DNA from: Planctomycetota bacterium
GTDB lineage: Bacteria > Planctomycetota > Planctomycetia > Gemmatales > HRBIN36
DNA: 64,000 nucleotides
Assembly (NCBI GenBank): GCA_014584395.1
Contig: JACTMY010000004.1
Coordinates: forward strand, 124,001 to 188,000
Reading direction: 5' to 3'
In this document: positions 56,324-64,000 of the stretch, in pieces
Position numbering within the stretch: the first letter of the stretch is position 1
How the letters are laid out: every line of letters starts with the position of its first letter
The notes under the pieces: model-generated
Told to the model about the DNA's origin: nothing
Seen by the model: only the letters and a program-made list of their open reading frames with translations
Database searches by the model: none
Position numbers and translations under genes: made by a program

Positions 56324-57382
56324 TTAGGGCTTGCGCGGCCGCTTGACCATGCGTCGAGGGTGCGGTGCGGTCTGGAATAAAGGTTCGGCATCCAAATCCA
56401 AGGGAGCGCTGTCGCCGCGCCGCCATTTCTCGACGGCCAAGGCGGCCATGGCAGCGTTGTCGGTGCACATCGACAAGGGGGGGATGATGAGTTGCCCTCC
56501 TTGCTTGGCCATCATTTTTTCCAGTGCAGCGCGGAAGCATTGATTGGCCGTGACGCCTCCCCCGACGGCCAAGGTCGTCAATCCGGTCTGCTTTAGGGCT
56601 TGTCGGCACTTGGCGACCAGGACCTCCACTACGGCCTGCTGGAAACTCGCGGCGACGTCGGCTTTAAGCCGCGCGGTCGGCTCCTTGCCTTCGTCGAGCA
56701 GATCACGCCACTTGTAACGCACGGCCGTTTTGAGGCCGCTAAAGCTAAAGTCCAACCGTTCCTCATGCAGGAAGGAGCGGGGGAATGGGAACGCCTTGGC
56801 ATTTCCTCCCTTGGCGCATTGTTCAATGGCGGGACCGCCTGGGAACCCGAGATCGAGGATTGCCGCGACCTTGTCGAACGCCTCTCCAGCGGCATCATCG
56901 ATGGTGCCGCCGAGCCATTCGAAGCGCAAGGCGTCATGGCAATGAAACAGGCTCGTGTGCCCGCCGCTGACGACGAGGCCAACGCATGGGAAAATGTCGC
57001 GCTGCGCCGTCATGCGGCAAGCGTAGATATGGGCTTCGAGATGATTGACGGCAAACAAGGGGATATCCAAGGTGACGGCCAGCATCTTGGCCGCGCTGAC
57101 GCCGACGAGGAGTGCCCCGACCAGGCCAGGCTGGTTCATGACCGCCACCGCGCTCAGGTCCTTGAGGGCAACCTGAGCGTCGGTCAGTGCTTGTTCCATG
57201 ACTGGTAATAGCTGAGTCAGATGAGCACGAGCCGCGATCTCGGGGACCACGCCGCCGAAGCGTTCATGTTGCTTGAGTTGAGAGGCCACCACGCTCGAGC
57301 GCACATGGAGTTGGTCGTCAAAAACGGCCGCGGCGGTTTCGTCGCAGGAAGTCTCCAAGGCTAGGAAAAGCGTTCGGCTCAT
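56324..57382 (-). CDS. tsaD: tRNA N6-adenosine threonylcarbamoyltransferase TsaD
   Basis: 'FLALETSCDETAAAVFDD', 'FAVNHLEAHIYACRM', 'LVVSGGHTSLFHCHD', 'VGGGVTANQCFRAAL'. Confidence 0.96.
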   Translation of the reverse strand: MSRTLFLALETSCDETAAAVFDDQLHVRSSVVASQLKQHERFGGVVPEIAARAHLTQLLPVMEQALTDAQVALKDLSAVAVMNQPGLVGALLVGVSAAKMLAVTLDIPLFAVNHLEAHIYACRMTAQRDIFPCVGLVVSGGHTSLFHCHDALRFEWLGGTIDDAAGEAFDKVAAILDLGFPGGPAIEQCAKGGNAKAFPFPRSFLHEERLDFSFSGLKTAVRYKWRDLLDEGKEPTARLKADVAASFQQAVVEVLVAKCRQALKQTGLTTLAVGGGVTANQCFRAALEKMMAKQGGQLIIPPLSMCTDNAAMAALAVEKWRRGDSAPLDLDAEPLFQTAPHPRRMVKRPRKP

Positions 57383-57436
57383 GCCCATGATGGTTAAAGA
57401 GTGATGACGGCCTTGGACCCGCTGGCGGGGCCAGCC

Positions 57437-58936
57437 TTACCCTTGCTTGACGGCGTTGCTTGTTTGTTGCTGTTGACGCCGGAGATATTCCAGAGCTTTG
57501 TCGAGAACCCGGTCTTGGCCATGGGTCTTGGGGGCGGGCAGCGGCTCACAAGCCTGGATCAACGAATAAAGATTCCATGTCATTCCGGAGGGGCTGGGGT
57601 GGACCCATAGACTGGCCCATGGTCGAATGACGTCCGCCAGGATTTCCCCTTGTTCTTGCGGCGACAATGGAACGCGGATCACATCCCGGTCTCTTCGACT
57701 CAGCCAGTAGGCCAACTCTTCTTGCGGCGACAGTTTGACTTCCGCGTCCGGCCGAACACCCCAGTCTTCGTCATCCTTGCTGTTGGGAAACCGGTGAATG
57801 TTCTTGCCATTGGGCCGCAGGTATTTGGCAATGGTCAATTTCAGCGCCGTGGTGCCGCCTTCCATTTGAATCAAGCTTTGCACGCTGCCCTTGCCGTAAG
57901 TGCGTTCGCCAACGACATAGGCCCGCTCCCAGTCCTGCAGGGCCGCCGCGACGATTTCACTGGCGCTGGCGCTGCCTTCATTGACCAGCAGCACCATGGG
58001 ATGCTGATCGCGGTTCTTGAACAGGGCCAGTTCGGGGATGGCGTCGTAATATTCGGGGTTATGCGTGCGGCCCTCGACGCTGACAATGCGGCCTCGGTCC
58101 AAAAACAGGCGGGCCACGTCCACGGCCGCCGTCAGCGAACCGCCGGGGTTGCCCCGCAGATCGAGGATCAGGCCGCGCACTTGCTGTTCTTGCAAGTGCA
58201 GGAGGGCTTTTTTCAACTCCTCCCCCGTCTTGCGGCCGAACACGGTGATGCGCACGTAACCGATGCGATGTTCCTTGTCGATCATGTAGTCCCATTGCTG
58301 CTGGTGGTCCCGGCGATCGCCCATTACGCTTTCGACCTCGATGATCTCGCGGATCAACTTGACGTCGCGGGTCCGAAACGCGCCGCGCGAGCGGATGGAC
58401 AGAACGACCGCTTCGCCTGGCGGACCTTGGATTTTGTCGACGGCTTCATCGCTGGTCATCCCTTTCGTGCTCACGCCATTGATCTTGTCGATCTCATCCC
58501 CGGGCTTGATGCCCGCTCGATAAGCGGGAGAGCCGGCAATGGGACTGACGACGGTGAGCTTTTTCGTGTCGCGCGCCACGTTCAAACTGATGCCGACGCC
58601 GCCAAAGCTCCCTTCGGTGGTCTTAGCGAAGGTCCGATATTCCCGGGCGTTCATGAAGCCGGAGTGTTCATCCAAACCCTGCAGGCCCGATTGAATGGCG
58701 GCTTCGACGAACTTGCGGCGCTCTTCCTTGCTCAATTCGTGGACATATTGGGCTTCCACGTGTTGGAGGACGTCGATGAACAGGCTCACATTTTCATAAT
58801 CTTGAAAATGGCCGGGCATGCCTTTCAGATAGCGCAAGGGTCCGTGCGGACCCGCCAAAGAACCTTGCGCGATGAACCAACCGAAGGCGCAGAGTGTCAA
58901 GCATCCAAGTAACCAGCGCAAGTTTTGCCGCGGCAT
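57437..58936 (-). CDS. S41-family C-terminal processing peptidase with PDZ domain
   Basis: PDZ 'GVGISLNVARDTKKLTVVSPIAGSPAYRAGIKPGDEIDKINGVSTKGMTSDEAV', 'VRGLILDLRGNPGGSLTAAVDVA', 'LVNEGSASASEIVAAALQDWERAYVVGERTYGKGSVQ'. SD-like aaggag upstream of ATG 58936. Confidence 0.94.
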   Translation of the reverse strand: MPRQNLRWLLGCLTLCAFGWFIAQGSLAGPHGPLRYLKGMPGHFQDYENVSLFIDVLQHVEAQYVHELSKEERRKFVEAAIQSGLQGLDEHSGFMNAREYRTFAKTTEGSFGGVGISLNVARDTKKLTVVSPIAGSPAYRAGIKPGDEIDKINGVSTKGMTSDEAVDKIQGPPGEAVVLSIRSRGAFRTRDVKLIREIIEVESVMGDRRDHQQQWDYMIDKEHRIGYVRITVFGRKTGEELKKALLHLQEQQVRGLILDLRGNPGGSLTAAVDVARLFLDRGRIVSVEGRTHNPEYYDAIPELALFKNRDQHPMVLLVNEGSASASEIVAAALQDWERAYVVGERTYGKGSVQSLIQMEGGTTALKLTIAKYLRPNGKNIHRFPNSKDDEDWGVRPDAEVKLSPQEELAYWLSRRDRDVIRVPLSPQEQGEILADVIRPWASLWVHPSPSGMTWNLYSLIQACEPLPAPKTHGQDRVLDKALEYLRRQQQQTSNAVKQG

Positions 58937-59182
58937 GAGCCAAACTCCTTGTGAGGGTTCCATCCCAGGGGGCATTGCCATGTGAAATTATAAATGGAAG
59001 GCCAAAAAGGAACAATCCGAGCCAGGCGTGTTTCGATGCAACAGGCATGTTTATGGTGAGGGGCCAAGTCAGCGGCAACCCTCTAATCGGTTTGAGAGGG
59101 CCATCTTGGAGCATTTGAAATCATAGAGGCCCTCTTGCTCCCCTTGGGGGGACGTGTATAATTCCGGTTGCCAGCAAATGGT

Positions 59183-59254
<72 letters not shown>

Positions 59255-59368
59255 CTTGTAGGAATTCGGTCCTGCCAACCCGAATTCCGGGGTTAGGACG
59301 AGGCCGGTTCGGCCAAGCGTAATGGCCGGCCCGGCTCTTTTCGTCTTTCAACGCCAGAGGATGTCAAC

Positions 59369-60874
59369 ATGACGGATGAGCTTAAAGACACAGGCAGCTC
59401 CACTCTCGATGACGTGAACGCCAAAACCGAGGCCGACGACCAGACGGTGGAGCCGTCAGGTGAAGAAAAAAAAGAGCGGCTCAACCAAAACGTCCTCATC
59501 CACGATGTCGGCCCATGCCGCAAGCGCATCAACGTAATCATCAACCGCGGCGACATCGATAAGCGGCTGAACGAGAAGTTCAAGGAAATTGCCCCCGAAG
59601 CGCAAATTCCCGGATATCGACCGGGCAAAGTGCCCCGCAAACTGTTGCAAAAGCACTATTTCAAGGAAGTCAGCGATCAAATCAAGGCGGAACTGGTTCT
59701 GCAAAGCCTCGAACAATTGGCGGAAGATCACAAGCTGACGCCGATCGCCCAACCCAACATCGATCCCTTCAAGATTCAATTGCCGGACGCGGGGGATTTG
59801 ACTTACGAATTTGAAGTGGAAGTGGCGCCGGAATTCGAGCTGCCGCAGTACAAGGGGTTAACGCTCAAGCGGCCCGTGAAGGACATCACCGATGCCGACG
59901 TCGATGACGCTTTCAAGAAGTTTTTGCGCCGGATGGGAACGCTGATTCCCAAGGACGGACCGGTGGAATTGGAAGATTACATCGAATGCGACATGACGAT
60001 CCGGCATGAAGACAAAGTGATCAATGAGTTCAAGGACTTGGTGCTGAGGGTGGAACCCCAATTAGCATTCAAGGATGGCATGGCCGAGGCATTTGGCGAG
60101 AAAATCAAGGGGGCCAAGGCTGGAGACGAACGCGACATCAGCGTGCAGCTTTCTCCCTCCTTGATGGATGATGCCCTGCGTGGGAAGTTAGTCCAAGGCC
60201 GCGTTCTCGTTAAAAATGTCAAGCAAATTCAACTTCCCGAACTCAATAGCGACTTGTTCAGCATGATGGGCGTGGAAGCTGAAGAGGAGCTGCGAGATCG
60301 CGTTCGCAGCGCCTTGGAGCAGCAGTTGGAGCATGCTCAGCGGCAGAGCGCTCGTGAACAAGTCTTGGGGCACATCGCGGAGGTTTCCACCTGGGATCTA
60401 CCCCATGATCTGCTGCATCGGCAGGCGCGCCGCACCCTGCAGCGCCGCGTGTTCGAGCTGCGCAACGCCGGCTACAGCGAAGAGGACGTGCGCAAACAGA
60501 TCACCATTCTACAACAAGACTCTCTAGCCACGACGGCCAAGGCGCTCAAGGAGCATTTCGTCCTGCAGAAGATCGCCGAAGTGGAGAACATCGACGTGAA
60601 CGATGACGATATTCAAGAGGAAATCGAGAGCATCGCCGAACGATCCGATGAATCGCCGCGCAAGGTGCGGGCCCGCTTGGAGCGCGAGGACATGATGGAA
60701 AGTTTGGTCATGGAAATCTTGGAGCGGAAAGCCCTGGATCTGGTCCTGGAACACGCCACCTATGAAGATGTTCCCATGGCCTCGGCGGGGCCAAAGCTGG
60801 AAGCCATTGAAGCCTCCGCCAGCGGCGTGGAAGAAACACCGCCGCCTCCGGTGACGCCGCCGACGGAAGAGTAA
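59369..60874 (+). CDS. tig: Trigger factor
   Basis: 'VGPCRKRINVIINRGDIDKRLNEKFKEIAPEAQIPGYRPGKVPRKLLQKHYFKEVSDQIKAELVLQSLEQL' ribosome-binding domain; length and acidic N-terminus consistent. Confidence 0.93.
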   Translation: MTDELKDTGSSTLDDVNAKTEADDQTVEPSGEEKKERLNQNVLIHDVGPCRKRINVIINRGDIDKRLNEKFKEIAPEAQIPGYRPGKVPRKLLQKHYFKEVSDQIKAELVLQSLEQLAEDHKLTPIAQPNIDPFKIQLPDAGDLTYEFEVEVAPEFELPQYKGLTLKRPVKDITDADVDDAFKKFLRRMGTLIPKDGPVELEDYIECDMTIRHEDKVINEFKDLVLRVEPQLAFKDGMAEAFGEKIKGAKAGDERDISVQLSPSLMDDALRGKLVQGRVLVKNVKQIQLPELNSDLFSMMGVEAEEELRDRVRSALEQQLEHAQRQSAREQVLGHIAEVSTWDLPHDLLHRQARRTLQRRVFELRNAGYSEEDVRKQITILQQDSLATTAKALKEHFVLQKIAEVENIDVNDDDIQEEIESIAERSDESPRKVRARLEREDMMESLVMEILERKALDLVLEHATYEDVPMASAGPKLEAIEASASGVEETPPPPVTPPTEE

Positions 60875-60897
60875 TCGTCAAATTACAAGGAATCAGT

Positions 60898-60932
60898 AGA
60901 CCCGAGGGTGACCTCTCGGGTCTTTATTTTTT
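60898..60932 (+). terminator. Rho-independent terminator of tig
   Basis: agacccgag-ggtgacct-ctcgggtct perfect 9-bp stem followed by ttatttttt. Confidence 0.85.
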
Positions 60933-60939
60933 CAGCGGA

Positions 60940-62607
60940 TCAGGCGGATTCTTGCTCCCAGGTGGCTTTCAAATCCTGCATCCTTAACCGCAGGATTTCG
61001 ACCTGTTCCATGATCACGGCGCGGTTCTTGGTCATGGATTTAATGATCTTGTCCGAGTTGTTGTGGATCGTGGTGGCCCAGGTGTGGATTTCTTCCAATT
61101 TTTCGCTGCGCTGTTCTATTTCGTTGATGGCCTTCTCCATTCCGGTGAAGTCGGCCGTGCAGGCTTCCAGATGCTTCGCCTTGCGGGTGCACAAGGCGCG
61201 GGCGACCATGAGCGCGGCTTGCAGATATAAATCCGTGCGCGCATCCTCGCTGTCCCACACCACGAATAGGTCATCCCCCTGCCGTTGAAACGGCTCGATG
61301 CCGGCCGGCGCGGTTTTGGCCGAGAAGACGAATACGCCCACGCCGGCATCGCGATTCTTGCGCGCTTCGACGATTTCCAATCGAGCCTTGTCCAAGCGAT
61401 AGCTCGCATCTTCTTTGGCTTCGAACACGATCCTGGCGCCGGCCGCCGCGGCATCCGCTCCTAGCTCGATGACAATATCTCCCACCTTGGCCTTGGCGAT
61501 CAAACCCGCTTCATGGCCGACGAAGCTGGCCACTTCACCGTGGGCTTGGGCTTCTTGCTGGAGCAGGGCGTAGACGCTTTGCTCGAACGAGCGGCCATGC
61601 AGGGTCGAACGCTCCGAGACTTCCTTGGCCTTGCGCATCTCGGCCAAGGCCACCTTGACTTCCTCCTGGAACTTTTGCGCCGTTTCATGGTGTTTGTACA
61701 GCATTTCGGTCAGTTCGCGCTTCAGCCGCGCAAGGGCCGAGGTTTCCTTGTCGAGGGTCAGGTGATCATCGATTTTCTCGGAAGCGGAGGCGAGCTGCAT
61801 TTGCATCCGCGACATGGCCGAGTCGGGATTATCGAGCGAAAATTGGTGGTGAATGCTGTCCTTGGCCTTCGTGACTTCCTCCACGAGTCGGCTCAGGGCG
61901 GAGTCCTTTTTGTCGAGGGAAAATTCCTTGACCACGTCATCGATGCGGGACTGCAAGTTTTTGGTCAGGCCGGCGTTGTTTTCCGTCAAATGTTGGATCA
62001 AGCGGCTGAGCGCGCTCTCTTTGTTGTCGAGTGAAAATTCCGTCAGTACTTTCGCCCGCTGATCCATCAAGGCGTTGCTGATCGTGTCGTTGAGCAGACG
62101 CAGCAACCCTTCCGACTCTTTGGGACTTAACATTTTCATCAAGGGGCTTTCGTGGCCGAAGTGGTTGAGCAGCGTCTTGTGCAGCTCCGAATCGTTTTGG
62201 CCGATTTGCCGCCGCAGGACCTCCTCCAACTCGCCGTCCTTGCGAATCAGCCGCGTAATGCGTTCTTGCAGCCGGCCGCTTTCCGGATCGAAATACTCCT
62301 TGAGAGAACTGGCGAGTTGCTGGGTCAAACCATGCGCATGGTGTTGCAATCGGCTATCCAATTCTTGAAGCAGTCGATCGCCGGCGCGCTGCACGCTTTC
62401 GGCATCGATTTGACCGCGTGCTTGTTGCAACGCCAGAAGGCCAATTTTAAGGGCGCGAACCGCGTACTCCTCTCTCGCTCGGCCTTCGGGATGAGCCGTT
62501 AATTCGCGTATCATCTCCGCATCTTGAAGGACCAGTTCGAGATGCAACGCCAGGGGCAAATGGCCATCCGGGGTTGCCGGTGACGCGTCGATCGTCGGTG
62601 TGGACAT
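60940..62607 (-). CDS. Coiled-coil protein with tandem FSLDxxxSALSRL repeats and a possible PD-(D/E)xK-like C-terminal domain
   Basis: Repeats 'EFSLDNKESALSRLIQHL', 'EFSLDKKDSALSRLVEEV', 'QFSLDNPDSAMSRMQMQL', 'HLTLDKETSALARLKREL'; 'KVGDIVIELGADAAAAGARIVFEAKEDASYRLDKARLEIVEARKNRDAGVGVFVFS'. Confidence 0.72.
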   Translation of the reverse strand: MSTPTIDASPATPDGHLPLALHLELVLQDAEMIRELTAHPEGRAREEYAVRALKIGLLALQQARGQIDAESVQRAGDRLLQELDSRLQHHAHGLTQQLASSLKEYFDPESGRLQERITRLIRKDGELEEVLRRQIGQNDSELHKTLLNHFGHESPLMKMLSPKESEGLLRLLNDTISNALMDQRAKVLTEFSLDNKESALSRLIQHLTENNAGLTKNLQSRIDDVVKEFSLDKKDSALSRLVEEVTKAKDSIHHQFSLDNPDSAMSRMQMQLASASEKIDDHLTLDKETSALARLKRELTEMLYKHHETAQKFQEEVKVALAEMRKAKEVSERSTLHGRSFEQSVYALLQQEAQAHGEVASFVGHEAGLIAKAKVGDIVIELGADAAAAGARIVFEAKEDASYRLDKARLEIVEARKNRDAGVGVFVFSAKTAPAGIEPFQRQGDDLFVVWDSEDARTDLYLQAALMVARALCTRKAKHLEACTADFTGMEKAINEIEQRSEKLEEIHTWATTIHNNSDKIIKSMTKNRAVIMEQVEILRLRMQDLKATWEQESA

Positions 62608-62740
62608 CTTCCATGCCTTTTCATTGATGGATGAGAGTGATGGCAATATCTCGGTGCATGCCGATTAGTCTTTGATCTTCCATCATACGCCCTGAGCAGA
62701 CCAAATAACAGCGACTCTCCAAGAGCGGTCGATGGAGGCA

Positions 62741-64000
62741 TTATCGGCGGGCTTGGATTAAGCCGAGCAGTTCGCGATTGAAGGCGTCGAGCATCAAAGA
62801 CTTGGAAAAATGTTGATGATACACTTCGAAACAATGCTGCTGCATTTGACGGAGCGCGGCAGGCTCCTTGCTCAGCTTTAGAAGGATGTCCGCCAGGCTT
62901 TCTTCCTGGCCTACTTCCAGATGCCATCCCACCTGGTATTCCCGAATCCAGCGAGCAATACTGGCATGCGCGTCACCCGCAAACAGCACGGGGCGCCCCG
63001 CGGCCAAGGAGCCAAAGAATTTGGACGGCACCACGATCCCCGTCCATTGGGGTCTCAGACTGGCGAGGTGAATGTCAGCCGCGGCGAGATGCTGGGCGAG
63101 TTCGGCTTCCTCGGCAAAGGGAGCCAAGCGGATGTTCGTATCGTCCGGCGTGATCGCGGCCCGGAGTTCATCCACGCGGTTGCCTCTCACGGCGAACGTG
63201 AACGCCACTCCTGCGCCGCGCAGCAAACGCGCCAATTTGAGGATGGAGTCATGTGCATGAGCGCGGCCGAAATTGCCTGAGTACAACAAGGCCAGACGGG
63301 CTTGGCCAAACAGCTTATCCCGAAGCCTGGGCTCCGCTGGCTCCACTTGGGCGGGTTCCGAAATGCCCCAAGGGACCAAGGTCACCTTGCGGCACGCATG
63401 GTCATATTTTTCCAATTGCTCGCGCATGCACGGACCAAGGTCGGCGATCCAGTCGCAGGAATGATAGGCCCACCGGAGCAGGCGGGTCATCCAGCGAACG
63501 AGAAGACGGTTTGGCTTCAGCATGCCGTCGGCCAGGGGGGCTTCCGGATAGAGATCGTGCGCCCAATGAGCGATTTTCACTTGCGGACGCAGAGTCTTAA
63601 AGACGCCAGCGACCAGCACGCTCAAGACGGGATCCGTACCCATCAAGAGGACGTCGGGGAGTTGCCGACCTCGGCGGAACGCCAGCAGGGACCAGGCGCC
63701 AATCATGTAGAGGGCATTGGCGAGGCGGCCCAGGGAGGAGGACTGCTTCCAGCGCGGCCGCCAAACCCGGCGGATGCGGACGCCCTTCCATTCCTCGCGG
63801 AGCGGGTAACGTTGGCGATCATCGCGGCAGCCCCGATTGCAAGGCAGAGCTTCAACGTCCCAGCCGCGTTGCACCAGCGCTTCCGCCAGGTCGGAAAAGT
63901 TGCGCGCCGAAATGACGTCATCGGGATGAAAGTAATGATAGAGCAGGACAATATGGGGTCGACGGGGGGGCGGTGAAGAGTCGGCTCCGGCGCGGCTCAT
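62741..64000 (-). CDS. Glycosyltransferase family 4 (WbuB-like) protein; start codon coincides with the window edge
   Basis: 'PHIVLLYHYFHPDDVISARNFSDLAEALVQRGWDVEALPC', 'LALLYSGNFGRAHAHDSILKLARLLRGAGVAFTFAVRGNRVDELR', 'AAADIHLASLRPQWTGIVVPSKFFGSLAAGRPVLFAG'. Confidence 0.88.
   Translation of the reverse strand: MSRAGADSSPPPRRPHIVLLYHYFHPDDVISARNFSDLAEALVQRGWDVEALPCNRGCRDDRQRYPLREEWKGVRIRRVWRPRWKQSSSLGRLANALYMIGAWSLLAFRRGRQLPDVLLMGTDPVLSVLVAGVFKTLRPQVKIAHWAHDLYPEAPLADGMLKPNRLLVRWMTRLLRWAYHSCDWIADLGPCMREQLEKYDHACRKVTLVPWGISEPAQVEPAEPRLRDKLFGQARLALLYSGNFGRAHAHDSILKLARLLRGAGVAFTFAVRGNRVDELRAAITPDDTNIRLAPFAEEAELAQHLAAADIHLASLRPQWTGIVVPSKFFGSLAAGRPVLFAGDAHASIARWIREYQVGWHLEVGQEESLADILLKLSKEPAALRQMQQHCFEVYHQHFSKSLMLDAFNRELLGLIQARR

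Overview
This is a 64 kb window of a high-GC bacterial chromosome. The gene content is typical of Planctomycetes: a Tat-type DUF1501 protein, an ECF sigma factor, a CRTAC1/ASPIC protein, a Ser/Thr kinase with extra domains and a C45 acyltransferase. The taxon is inferred from gene content only. Housekeeping genes include tex, polX, pdxJ, hemH, aguA/aguB, rdgB, hisS, tsaD, tig, an S41 protease, an M50 protease and one tRNA-Gly(GCC). The largest coherent system is a Tad/Flp-type secretion-pilus locus at about 26.2-39.5 kb: prepilin peptidase, CpaB, secretin, TadZ/CpaE, TadA/CpaF, TadB, TadC, a lipoprotein, a small membrane protein, an AAA+ ATPase and a TPR lipoprotein. About 8 kb downstream (47.4-51.2 kb) there is a second, engine-less secretin + Gly-rich lipoprotein + TPR lipoprotein cassette. 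It looks like a paralogous copy of the outer-membrane part of the first locus. Other notable items: two Cys-rich exported proteins, one metallothionein-like with 33 Cys in 140 aa, next to a perfect 18-nt palindrome; a kinase-pseudokinase-PilZ protein; an exported protein with five ~85-aa 'DSDGD' repeats; a coiled-coil protein with 'FSLDxxxSALSRL' repeats and a possible PD-(D/E)xK domain; a vapC toxin with an in-frame TGA; a nif3-family gene broken at an apparent deletion/frameshift; and a Tex protein with a long low-complexity insertion in its YqgF domain. No CRISPR array, rRNA or transposase was found. All family names come from reading the protein sequences; no database search was run.
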